64,000 nucleotides of DNA. Origin: Halomonas gemina (GTDB lineage: Bacteria; Pseudomonadota; Gammaproteobacteria; Pseudomonadales; Halomonadaceae). Both the position numbers and the translations under genes were made by a program. The notes beneath the pieces are model-generated. The model was not told the DNA's origin. It saw nothing but the letters and a program-made list of their open reading frames with translations, and made no database searches. This document shows positions 42,790-50,543 of the stretch, piece by piece. The stretch is taken from NCBI RefSeq assembly GCF_023554995.1, contig NZ_JAMJPK010000004.1:310001-374000 (forward strand). Direction: 5' to 3'. Within the stretch, counting starts at the first letter, position 1. Each line of letters starts with the position of its first letter.

Positions 42790-43644
42790 ATGTCACGAAC
42801 GACGCGCCTGCAAGACCTGATCCGGGAACTGCGCCACCACACGGGACCGATCGGCGGGCCCGAGCTTGCCGGGCGGCTGGGGATCACCCTGCGCACCCTC
42901 TACCAGGATGTCGCCGCGCTGCGGGCGGTGGGGGTCGAGGTGGTCAATGCGCCCGGCCAGGGCTATGTGCTGCCGCCTGACGTCGCGCTGCCGCCCGCGG
43001 CACTGGCCGAACCCGCCCCACGGGAGCCGGCCGAGCTCACCTTCTATACCAACCCCCTCTCCCGCGGCGGTATCGTCCACTGGATGCTCGAGGAACTCGG
43101 CGTGCCCTATCGCACGGTGACCCTCGAGTACGGCACCGCCATGAAGTCGCCGGACTACCTGGCCCTCAATCCCATGGGCAAGGTGCCGGCGATCCGCCAC
43201 GGCGACGTGGTGGTCACCGAGGCCGCCGCCATCTGCGCCTACCTTGCCGATGCCTTCCCGGAGGCTGGCCTGGCGCCGCCGCCCGCCGCCCGGGGTGACT
43301 ACTACCGCTGGCTGTTCTTCGCGGCCGGGCCCCTCGAGGCCGCCCTCTCGCTGAATACCCTCGGCGTGCAGCCCACGGCCGAGCAGCAGAGGCAGCTCGG
43401 CTGCGGCAACTACTGGACGGTCATCGAGACCCTGGCGGGCGCCCTCGACGGACGCCGCCATATCGCCGGCACGGCCTTCAGCGCCGCCGATGTCTATGTC
43501 GGCTCGCACCTCGGCTGGGGCATGCACTTCGGCACCATTCCCCGCCGGCCCGAGTTCGAGGCCTACTGGCAAGGGCTGCAGGAGCGGCCGGCGTGGCTGC
43601 GCTGCCAGGCCTACGTCGAACAGGCCCTCTCGCCGCTCGCCTGA
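42790..43644 (+). CDS. fusion of a DeoR/HTH_11-type winged helix to a glutathione S-transferase
   Basis: A 284-residue two-domain protein. Residues 1-65 form a winged helix (LQDLIRELRHHTGPIGGPEL; RLGITLRTLYQDVAALRAVG; GQGYVLPP), as in WYL/DeoR regulators. Residues 80-284 form a GST: thioredoxin-like N-domain with SRGGIVHWMLEELG, NPMGKVPAI and TEAAAICAYLADAFPE, then the helical C-domain. The ATG at 42790 has GAGGAA upstream and the frame is continuous, so the fusion is not an artefact of a missed stop. It may be a DNA-binding sensor using the GST fold for a ligand. It overlaps the next gene. Confidence 0.85.
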   Translation: MSRTTRLQDLIRELRHHTGPIGGPELAGRLGITLRTLYQDVAALRAVGVEVVNAPGQGYVLPPDVALPPAALAEPAPREPAELTFYTNPLSRGGIVHWMLEELGVPYRTVTLEYGTAMKSPDYLALNPMGKVPAIRHGDVVVTEAAAICAYLADAFPEAGLAPPPAARGDYYRWLFFAAGPLEAALSLNTLGVQPTAEQQRQLGCGNYWTVIETLAGALDGRRHIAGTAFSAADVYVGSHLGWGMHFGTIPRRPEFEAYWQGLQERPAWLRCQAYVEQALSPLA

Positions 43645-44477
43645 TGGCAGGGCGCTGGCAGCGAGTCCCGCCGCTCTGGCGCCACGCCCACCTGACCCTG
43701 ACGGTGCTGGTGCTGCTGGTCTGGTCGCTGTCGGGTGGAGCACTTGCCGGCGTACTGTTCCTGCCGGTCTGGGTGCTGGCCACCCAGCTGATCGTGGCCG
43801 GCAGCCTGGAGGCTGCCCGGCTGAAGCGGCGTGCCTGGCTGGAGCAGTACCTGCGCGATGATTCGCCCTGGCATGGCTGGCTGCGGGGCGGGGTGATGAT
43901 GGTGGTGCGCCATGAGGTGCTGGGCGCGCTGCTGGCGCTGGTGCTGCTGGTCAAGCTGCGGCTGCTGGCGCTGGCCCTCTGGCCGGTGCTGCTGGCCGGG
44001 GTGCCGGGGCTGGTGGTGGCGCAGCAGCAGCTGTGTCGACGCCTGGCGTGCCATGTCATCGCCGAGCACCTGTCGGCGGTGACGCGGCGCCTGGTGGTGA
44101 TACCGGCCGCCACCCTGCTGACCCTGGTGCTGGTGGTCGCCGCCTTCTGGCTGCCCCAGCCGTGGCTGGTCGGGCTTGGCTGGGAGGAGGCCATCGTGCG
44201 TCATTTCCCGGATACCTCGGGGGGAGCCGTGCTGGGATTCTTCGAGCGACTGGGGGCCATCGCCGAGATCACCCAGCACTGGAGCATGCAGAATGCCGTG
44301 GAGCGCTTCCAACTCGCCACCCCCGTGGCGATACTGGGCTGGCTGCTGTTGCTGCTCATCCAGAGCACCTTCGCCTGGGCCTATGTGCGCCTGCTGGTCG
44401 GTGCCGAGGCCCTGCGTCGGGGAGGTCGTCGGCACCGGGCAGCGTTGCATCCCCGCGACGAGGAGGGCCCGTCATGA
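43644..44477 (+). CDS. membrane protein of unknown function
   Basis: A 277-residue protein with about six hydrophobic segments (for example HLTLTVLVLLVWSLSGGALA near residues 15-34 and PVAILGWLLLLLIQ near 235-248). Basic loops are on one side. I do not recognise its family. Its ATG overlaps the HTH-GST stop codon and its stop overlaps the next ATG, so the three genes are translationally coupled. Confidence 0.7.
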   Translation: MAGRWQRVPPLWRHAHLTLTVLVLLVWSLSGGALAGVLFLPVWVLATQLIVAGSLEAARLKRRAWLEQYLRDDSPWHGWLRGGVMMVVRHEVLGALLALVLLVKLRLLALALWPVLLAGVPGLVVAQQQLCRRLACHVIAEHLSAVTRRLVVIPAATLLTLVLVVAAFWLPQPWLVGLGWEEAIVRHFPDTSGGAVLGFFERLGAIAEITQHWSMQNAVERFQLATPVAILGWLLLLLIQSTFAWAYVRLLVGAEALRRGGRRHRAALHPRDEEGPS

Positions 44478-45625
44478 GTCATGCCACGCCAGCGTCGATC
44501 GCCCGCAAGCCCCGGACCATGGGGCGGCGTTCCTGGCGCGGCTGGGGGCTGTCGGCCCTGGTGGTCATGACATTGCTGCTGCTGTTCGAGGCCGGCCAGG
44601 GCTGGCTGGCGTCGCGCAGTCAGGCGCCGCTGTTCCGGGTGATCGTGGCGGGCGAGTCGCTGGTCCTCGATGCCGAGACCCATGCCGAATTTTCTCGAGA
44701 CCTGTCGTCTCTCGCCACTGAGACAGAGGAGCGACTCCAGGCGCGCATGAGCCCCTGGCTCGAGGGGCGTCTCGATCGGGCCTTTACGCCCGTCGAGGAG
44801 GCGGTGCCGGCGTATCTGGACTGGTACTACTCGCCCGCAGGCAGCTATACGCGACTCGGCATGGCACTCATGGGGGACCTCGATGCCTGGCTGGACGAGC
44901 AGATCCACCGGCGGCTGGTCGAGGCGACCGGCCTCGATACCGCGCTGGCGGAACTGCAGGTGGACTATCCCCGGCGCCTGGCCAGCGAACAGCGGGCCCT
45001 GGCCGATGACCTGGCGGCAAGGCTTCATGAACGCTTCGCCTCGCGGCAGGTGACGGCGCAGGCAGAGCAGGGCGAGCGGTCCATCCATGAGCTTGATCTG
45101 GACGGGGTACTGCAGGAGACCCTGCAGGAAGGCCGGGATACGGCACGCTGGAGCACTGCCGCCGTGGGCGGCAGTGGTATCGCGCTATTGGCGGGACGCG
45201 CGCTGGTCCGGCGGCTCGGTGCCTCCGCCGCCGCCCAGGGTAGCCGCCTGGCTCTGCGCAGTCTGGTTACCCGCCTGGGGGCGGGTACCCTGCGTTCACT
45301 GGCCGCCGGTGGCGCCGCCTCGGCGGCCACCGCGCCTGCCGGCCCCGGCGCCCTGGTGATGGGCACCTTGACCACCGCCGTGACCCTGGCCGGTATCGCG
45401 GGAAGCGAGCTTGCCCTGCTCAAGGTGCAGGAGGCGCTCCATCGGCCGGCGATGGCGTCCCAGATGCGCGATTCCATCGGCCAGGCCCGGCGGGCGATGC
45501 AGGCCTCCCTCGAGACGGCGGCCTCGGCCAGCGCCGCGACCCTGACGGAGCAGCTCGAGACCCGGGCGGCGGACGACCAGGCGGCGCCCAGCACCTATCG
45601 CATCCTTGGTCGGCGCGGCGAATAG
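44474..45625 (+). CDS. membrane-anchored protein of unknown function with Ala-rich helical regions
   Basis: A 383-residue protein: one N-terminal membrane anchor (LSALVVMTLLLLFEA, about residues 27-41), a long soluble helical part (about 55-225, rich in Glu, Arg, Leu), and a second hydrophobic Gly/Ala-rich region at about 230-320 (AVGGSGIALLAGRALVRRLG; PGALVMGTLTTAVTLAGIAG). No family recognised. It overlaps the preceding membrane gene by four bases. The layout suggests an envelope protein whose helical domain lies in the periplasm. Confidence 0.68.
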   Translation: MSHATPASIARKPRTMGRRSWRGWGLSALVVMTLLLLFEAGQGWLASRSQAPLFRVIVAGESLVLDAETHAEFSRDLSSLATETEERLQARMSPWLEGRLDRAFTPVEEAVPAYLDWYYSPAGSYTRLGMALMGDLDAWLDEQIHRRLVEATGLDTALAELQVDYPRRLASEQRALADDLAARLHERFASRQVTAQAEQGERSIHELDLDGVLQETLQEGRDTARWSTAAVGGSGIALLAGRALVRRLGASAAAQGSRLALRSLVTRLGAGTLRSLAAGGAASAATAPAGPGALVMGTLTTAVTLAGIAGSELALLKVQEALHRPAMASQMRDSIGQARRAMQASLETAASASAATLTEQLETRAADDQAAPSTYRILGRRGE

Positions 45626-45630
45626 CGGCA

Positions 45631-46107
45631 TCAGGCGCCGTGCAGCCGGCGATGCAGGTCGCAAATGCGCTCGGCGAACTCCGCGACCGGCCCCTCGACT
45701 TCTGCCGTCGGCACCACCTCCTGGATCGGCAGTGGGCGCACCCTGGGCGGTGCCACATCCAGCTCCGTAAGCCACTCGACCAGCTGCTCGGACGAGCTGG
45801 CATAGACGATCCTCCCCAGCCCCACCCAGCCGTGGGCCGCCGCGCACATCGGGCAGTGCTCTCCGGAGGTGTAGACGGTGGCCCGTGCGCGCTCCTCGGG
45901 TGCAAGGTTCTCCGCGGCCCAGCGCGCCAGGAAGAACTCGGGGTGCTGGGTGGCATCCCCGCCGGCCACATGGTTGTGGTCCTCCACCAGCACCTCACCA
46001 TCGCCGCTTACCAGCACCGAGCCGAACGGCTCATCGCCGGCCTCCAGGGCTTCCTCCGCCAGTTCCACACAGCGCTGCAGGTGTTGCTTATCGGTCTCGG
46101 TGATCAT
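45631..46107 (-). CDS. nucleoside deaminase (guanine/cytidine deaminase-like)
   Basis: A 158-residue zinc deaminase of the CDA superfamily. Zinc ligands are seen in HPEFFLARWA (about residues 50-59; HPE in place of the usual HAE) and EHCPMCAAAHGW (about 81-92). It hydrolyses an amino group from a nucleobase or nucleoside; guanine is a common substrate in this group. The ATG at 46107 is used; the reading to 46227 is intergenic. It is convergent with the previous operon with a gap of five bases. Confidence 0.85.
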   Translation of the reverse strand: MITETDKQHLQRCVELAEEALEAGDEPFGSVLVSGDGEVLVEDHNHVAGGDATQHPEFFLARWAAENLAPEERARATVYTSGEHCPMCAAAHGWVGLGRIVYASSSEQLVEWLTELDVAPPRVRPLPIQEVVPTAEVEGPVAEFAERICDLHRRLHGA

Positions 46108-46342
46108 CGTTCGGCCTCCCTTGGGTTCGCGTTGTCTTCCAGCATAGGGGCGAGGCGCGGAGATTTCAGCGGGCAGGCATGCTAGACCCTGAGGTTGGGG
46201 GCCGAATCCGGCCACGGTGGATCCCATAACCTAGAGGCGAGTGGGACGAAATGGCAGTTGGCTGCTGCCAGTCAGGCGTCTGGTGCGGGGTGTGCTCGGG
46301 GTGCCACACTGAGGCCGATCTTCTCTCGACACGGAGCACGCC

Positions 46343-46699
46343 ATGAGTAACGGACCCTACGGGCAAATCGCCTGTCGCTGTGGCACGGTATCGCTGCTGG
46401 TGTGCGGTTCACCCCTTGGCTGCGGTCGGGATGTCGGAGACGAGCCCGTCACCTTCTGGCCGCTGGATGCCATCCAGGTCGGCGGGGGAGCTGACGAACT
46501 CGCCATCTCGCCGGATGGCCGGGGCGGTGATTCCTGGGTATGCGGGCGTTGCGACGAGCGTCTGCTATATGCCCATGACGAAGCGGGCTTGGCGGTGCTG
46601 GTCGGTGATCCGGAGGATGCCGGCGACACCGCGTCGGCGCTGACGCTAGCGCTGCAACGCCGGCTCGAAGCGCTGGGCTATCGGGTCCTGCCGCGGTAG
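46343..46699 (+). CDS. small hypothetical protein with cysteine pairs
   Basis: A 118-residue soluble protein. Cysteines occur as CRCG near residue 11, CG...GCG near 21-28 and CGRCDERLLY near 67-76, which may form a zinc site. No family recognised. It has its own upstream region of 235 bases. Confidence 0.6.
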   Translation: MSNGPYGQIACRCGTVSLLVCGSPLGCGRDVGDEPVTFWPLDAIQVGGGADELAISPDGRGGDSWVCGRCDERLLYAHDEAGLAVLVGDPEDAGDTASALTLALQRRLEALGYRVLPR

Positions 46700-46792
46700 C
46701 AGTGGCGGACCGCATGGAGCTCGTGCTGGTCGAGATGGTTCGCCACCTGGGAGGGATGCCCTTGGGGGCAGGACAGGTCGAGGCCGTCTTCC

Positions 46793-47200
46793 TCAGGAGA
46801 GGCGGCGCCAGCCCTCGCGAAGGTGGCGGGTGGCGCTGTGCCAGAGGCCACTCGGGGCAGCGGCCGGCGGGGCGGCCAGCGCGGCGAGGGCGTGTTGCAA
46901 TGCGACCAGGATGGCATCCAGATGGCGATGGCAGAGGGTGCTGTCCAGCCCGCCCGGGCAGTGGGCGAGCAGCGCCTCGCACTGGGTGCAGGCGGCCGCC
47001 AGGCCTCGATGGGCCTCGTCATGGGCCGCGGCCTGGTCGCGACAGGCCTTGAGGTCGCGACAGAGCATCCTCAGCATCCTGCCGTCGAGCCAGCAGGGCA
47101 GGCCGTCGCTCGCCTTGCCGGCCATGGAGTGCTTGATGGCCTGGAAGGAGACCTGCAGGAAGACGACGGCGGTGTAGATCCTGGGACGTTCGGGCGTCAT
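46793..47200 (-). CDS. Fur-box-associated small protein of unknown function
   Basis: A 135-residue protein, mostly helical, with four or five cysteines (including CTQCEALLAHC near residues 82-92) and several His. No signal peptide or family is recognised. The ATG at 47200 sits 24 bases after a strong Fur box, so it is probably induced by iron limitation. Confidence 0.6.
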   Translation of the reverse strand: MTPERPRIYTAVVFLQVSFQAIKHSMAGKASDGLPCWLDGRMLRMLCRDLKACRDQAAAHDEAHRGLAAACTQCEALLAHCPGGLDSTLCHRHLDAILVALQHALAALAAPPAAAPSGLWHSATRHLREGWRRLS

Positions 47201-47224
47201 GTTGGCCGACCCGGCAACAGTCTT

Positions 47225-47243
47225 GCTAATGAGAATAATTATC
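47225..47243 (-). promoter_or_regulatory. Fur box
   Basis: GCTAATGAGAATAATTATC matches the 19-base Fur consensus GATAATGATAATCATTATC at 16 positions. It lies 24 bases before the small minus-strand gene and would block its promoter when iron is plentiful. Confidence 0.8.
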
Positions 47244-47335
47244 GATAGTAGGCGTGGCCAATGGCGACTGTCAATGCCGAGCCATGGACCAGGCGTGCGT
47301 CGCGTAGGCCAGCGGGTCCGAGGGGCCTTGAATTT

Positions 47336-47354
47336 ATAGACGAGCGGTCTATAT
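47336..47354 (+). promoter_or_regulatory. AcuR-type operator, site 1 (before acuR)
   Basis: TATAGAC-GAGCG-GTCTATA, exact 7-base arms. It lies between a TTGAAT -35 (47329-47334) and a TATATT -10 (47351-47356) spaced by 16 bases, so a bound repressor would occlude RNA polymerase. The identical 19 bases recur before acuI. Confidence 0.85.
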
Positions 47355-47361
47355 TGAATGC

Positions 47362-48000
47362 ATGACACAAACGACCTCTTCTCCCAAGCCGCGCCGTGGT
47401 CGACCGCCCAAGGTCTCCCGCGACGACCCGGACACCCGTGCGGCCTTGATCCGCAGCGGGCTCGAGGTGCTGACCGAACAGGGCTTCAGCGCATCCGGCA
47501 TCGACGGCATCCTCCGGCGCGTCGGGGTGCCCAAGGGCTCCTTTTACTACTATTTTGACAGCAAGGAAGCCTTTGGGCGCGCCGTCATGGCGCATTACGG
47601 CGCCTACTTCGCCAACAAGCTCGACCGGCACCTGCTGGATGCCTCACGCCAACCCCTGGAGCGCCTCGCGGCCTTTGTCACCGATGCCAGGGCCGGCATG
47701 GAGCGCCACCACTTCCGCCGGGGCTGCCTGGTGGGCAACCTGGGCCAGGAGGCCGGACGGCTGCCGGAAGGTTATCGGGAGTGGCTGCGGGCGACCCTCG
47801 GTGACTGGCAGCAGCGGGTGGCGCGATGCCTGCGCGAGGCCCAGGCGGCGGGTGAGCTCAGTGCCCAGGCGGATTGCGACAGGCTGGCCGAGGCCTTTTG
47901 GATCGGCTGGGAAGGCGCAGTCATGCGCGCTCGGCTGGAGGAGAGTGCCCAACCCCTGGCAACCTTCATCACCACCTACATGGAAGGGCTACCCCGCTAG
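47362..48000 (+). CDS. acuR: TetR family regulator, AcuR-like
   Basis: A 212-residue TetR protein. The basic N-terminus (PKPRRGRPPKVSRDDPDT) leads into an HTH at about residues 25-72 (GFSASGIDGILRRVGVPKGSFYYYFDSKEAF). It is next to acuI and both have the same operator, the arrangement of AcuR, which senses acrylate in DMSP metabolism. No Shine-Dalgarno is visible, and the predicted transcription start almost coincides with the ATG, suggesting a leaderless mRNA. Confidence 0.82.
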   Translation: MTQTTSSPKPRRGRPPKVSRDDPDTRAALIRSGLEVLTEQGFSASGIDGILRRVGVPKGSFYYYFDSKEAFGRAVMAHYGAYFANKLDRHLLDASRQPLERLAAFVTDARAGMERHHFRRGCLVGNLGQEAGRLPEGYREWLRATLGDWQQRVARCLREAQAAGELSAQADCDRLAEAFWIGWEGAVMRARLEESAQPLATFITTYMEGLPR

Positions 48001-48022
48001 CCGGGTTCCTTTCATAGCACCT

Positions 48023-48041
48023 TATAGACGAGCGGTCTATA
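48023..48041 (+). promoter_or_regulatory. AcuR-type operator, site 2 (before acuI)
   Basis: Exact copy of the 19-base palindrome TATAGAC-GAGCG-GTCTATA, 25 bases before the acuI start codon and overlapping a TATAAA that may be its -10. An AAGGAGG ribosome site follows. Confidence 0.85.
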
Positions 48042-48066
48042 AATCGGTTCATCAAGGAGGTTCACG

Positions 48067-49050
48067 ATGTTCAAGGCAATCCTGATCGATAAGCAAGACG
48101 ACGGCCAGCATGTGTCGCTGGAGACCCTCGACGAGTCGCGACTCCCCGAGGGGGATGTCACGGTGCGCGTCGACTGCAGCACCCTCAACTACAAGGACGC
48201 CCTGGCCATCACCGGCAAGGGGCCGGTGGTTCGCGCCTTTCCCATGGTGCCGGGGATCGACCTGGCGGGGACGGTCGAGAGCTCGTCGACCGATGCCTAC
48301 CGGCCCGGCGACGCCGTGCTGCTCAACGGCTGGGGCGTCGGCGAAAAGCACTGGGGCGGGCTGGCCGAGAAGGCCCGGCTGGACAGCCGCTGGCTGATCC
48401 CCCATCCCGCGGGCTTCACGGCCCGGCAGTCCATGGCCATCGGCACGGCCGGCTATACCGCCATGCTCTCGGTGATGGCGCTGGAGAAACAGGGCGTCAC
48501 TCCGGACCGGGGCGAGGTGCTGGTGACCGGTGCCAACGGCGGCGTCGGCAGCTACGCCATCGCGCTGCTGGCGAAGCTGGGCTACAAGGTCCTGGCCTCC
48601 ACCGGGCGCCCCGAGGAAGCCGACTATCTCAAGGGGCTGGGTGCCCAGGAGGTGATCGACAGGGCGGAGCTGTCCGAGCCGGGGCGTCCGCTGGCCAAGG
48701 AACGCTGGGCCGGTGCCGTCGATTCGGTGGGCAGCCACACCCTGGCCAACGTCCTCGCCGGTACCCGCTACGGCGGCACCGTCGCGGCCTGTGGCCTGGC
48801 CCAGGGCATGGACCTGCCGAGCAGCGTCGCACCCTTCATCCTGAGAGGCGTGACCCTGGCGGGGATCGACAGCGTGATGCGGCCCTACGAGGAGCGCGTC
48901 GAGGCCTGGCGCCGGCTCGGCGAGCTGCTGGCCCCCGAGCAGCTTGACGCCATCACCCGCACGATCGCCCTGGACGAGGCCATCGACACGGCGGGCGAGC
49001 TGCTGGCTGGCCGGGTCCGCGGCCGCGTGGTGGTCGACATGGCACGCTAG
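48067..49050 (+). CDS. acuI: acryloyl-CoA reductase (NADPH), AcuI/YhdH type
   Basis: A 327-residue medium-chain reductase. Family features: [20 protein letters not shown] (starting near residue 37), [11 protein letters not shown] near 60-70, and the NADPH motif [20 protein letters not shown] (about 156-175). It reduces acryloyl-CoA to propionyl-CoA, detoxifying acrylate from DMSP. The ATG follows AAGGAGG. The acryloyl-CoA-forming step is not encoded here. Confidence 0.88.
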   Translation: MFKAILIDKQDDGQHVSLETLDESRLPEGDVTVRVDCSTLNYKDALAITGKGPVVRAFPMVPGIDLAGTVESSSTDAYRPGDAVLLNGWGVGEKHWGGLAEKARLDSRWLIPHPAGFTARQSMAIGTAGYTAMLSVMALEKQGVTPDRGEVLVTGANGGVGSYAIALLAKLGYKVLASTGRPEEADYLKGLGAQEVIDRAELSEPGRPLAKERWAGAVDSVGSHTLANVLAGTRYGGTVAACGLAQGMDLPSSVAPFILRGVTLAGIDSVMRPYEERVEAWRRLGELLAPEQLDAITRTIALDEAIDTAGELLAGRVRGRVVVDMAR

Positions 49051-49080
49051 CACACAAGAACAGATGAAACCGTTGGCATG

Positions 49081-49107
49081 AAAAGGGCAGGGCGCAAGCC
49101 CTGCCCT
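49081..49107 (-). terminator. bidirectional-type terminator between acuI and the ATP-grasp gene
   Basis: AGGGCAGGG and CCCTGCCCT flank a 6-base loop. The T run (TTTT) is on the minus-strand side, 44 bases past the ATP-grasp stop codon. It may also stop acuI transcription arriving from the other side. Confidence 0.75.
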
Positions 49108-49150
49108 CGATCCTGTGCCGCCTCGACAAGAGGCGGCCGTCAAGGCGTTG

Positions 49151-50458
49151 CTAGACGTAGAAGTCCAGCTCCTCCTGCGCCTTGAGCAGGTCCCGCATCT
49201 TGATGGGGTCGTCACCGAAGAAGAACACCAGGCCCCAGTGTGTGCCGAACGCCGAGCGATCCGGCACCGTCTCCTCGGTCGGTGCGACCAGCTCGTGATA
49301 TTCGAAGTAGGGGTGCTCGGTGGTCTCCTTGGGCATCTCCAGCTTGCTGACGACGCGACGCCGCGGATACACGCCGAAGCAACCCGCATAGCCCTTGGCG
49401 TCGACCACCTCGCGGGGGAAGAAGGCATCGACCTCCTCCTTGGTGCTCTTGGGATCGAAGACCAGCATCGATGCCTGGTAGGGACTGAATCCGTAGGCGC
49501 GCTCGATGAGCTCGAAGGCCTTGAAGCCGGGCGGGCGATAGGCGACCTCGCCGAAGTACATCTCGCCGTCTGCCGCCACGAAATACTCGGGGTGGATCAG
49601 GCCGAACTGGATGTCGAACGTCTTGATCAACTTCTCGATCTGCTTGGTGATGGCATCACGCCAGCTCTCGAGTTCGCGTGTGGCGGGAACGAATACCGAG
49701 TAGCCCAGGGTCACGTATTCGGAGATGTTGAGGAACTTGATCTTGCCATCATGGATCCAGGCCTCGACGGCAAACTCCCAGCCATCGAGGTGGCTCTCCA
49801 TCAGCAAGGGATACTCTTCCGCCGGTATGCTGTCGATCTCATCGATCTTGCGGATCATGCGGTGCCCGAGACAGCCGGCCTTGTCGAAGGCCTTGACGTG
49901 AATCGGGTCATCGGGATCACCGTCGAGCTTGAGCAGCGTCTGGTTGACGCGTTTCATGAACCGGATGATGTCCTCTTTCTCGTGGGCTTCCTCGAAGATC
50001 CCCACGCGGATGCCGCCCAACTGGGCGCGGCGCTTCATCAGTGCCTTGTCGCGAAACAGGATGGATTGCCCGTACATGCGGGGGCTGTCCATGAGCACGG
50101 AGTTGATCGCCCCTGACCACTCGACGGTTTCCTCGAACAGCGGGATGGCCACATCCACGCCTTCTTCCTTGAGTCGCTCCGCGATCTCCATGGAGCGGTC
50201 GTTCAGGCGCACGAAATCCCATTGGATGTACGGGATCTTGTTGGCTTCGCAGAAATCGGCGGCCCAGTCGGGCGCCACCACCACGTAGCGGCGATTGAAC
50301 TTCTGTGCCGCCTTGATGGCATTGAGGCTCCAGCCCAGCAGCGCGATATAGCCCTTGTTGGGGTCCTTGGGCGTTTCAGTTCCCTTGACCGAATCCAGTG
50401 TCGGATCGGTCCAGCTTGAGACGTCCTTGGCGGCCGGGGTTTCTGATACGATCGACAT
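49151..50458 (-). CDS. ATP-grasp ligase-like protein (pair 1)
   Basis: A 435-residue ATP-grasp protein. An N-terminal Rossmann-like part starts at IALLGWSLNAIKAAQKF (about residues 38-54). The ATP-grasp core spans about 135-330, with the metal-binding EVAYRPPGFKAF near 312-323. The C-terminal third (about 340-435) is variable. The family joins a carboxylate to an amine or thiol using ATP; no characterised subgroup fits. It is downstream of the 675-residue gene by 85 bases on the same strand, suggesting an operon. Confidence 0.75.
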   Translation of the reverse strand: MSIVSETPAAKDVSSWTDPTLDSVKGTETPKDPNKGYIALLGWSLNAIKAAQKFNRRYVVVAPDWAADFCEANKIPYIQWDFVRLNDRSMEIAERLKEEGVDVAIPLFEETVEWSGAINSVLMDSPRMYGQSILFRDKALMKRRAQLGGIRVGIFEEAHEKEDIIRFMKRVNQTLLKLDGDPDDPIHVKAFDKAGCLGHRMIRKIDEIDSIPAEEYPLLMESHLDGWEFAVEAWIHDGKIKFLNISEYVTLGYSVFVPATRELESWRDAITKQIEKLIKTFDIQFGLIHPEYFVAADGEMYFGEVAYRPPGFKAFELIERAYGFSPYQASMLVFDPKSTKEEVDAFFPREVVDAKGYAGCFGVYPRRRVVSKLEMPKETTEHPYFEYHELVAPTEETVPDRSAFGTHWGLVFFFGDDPIKMRDLLKAQEELDFYV

Positions 50459-50543
50459 GTGCTGCTCTCCTTCTGCCTGTGGCAGGGTATTGACGCTCGA
50501 TTTATTGCGTTCTTGTCGAGCTTAAGTGCCAGGCATCGTCGGG

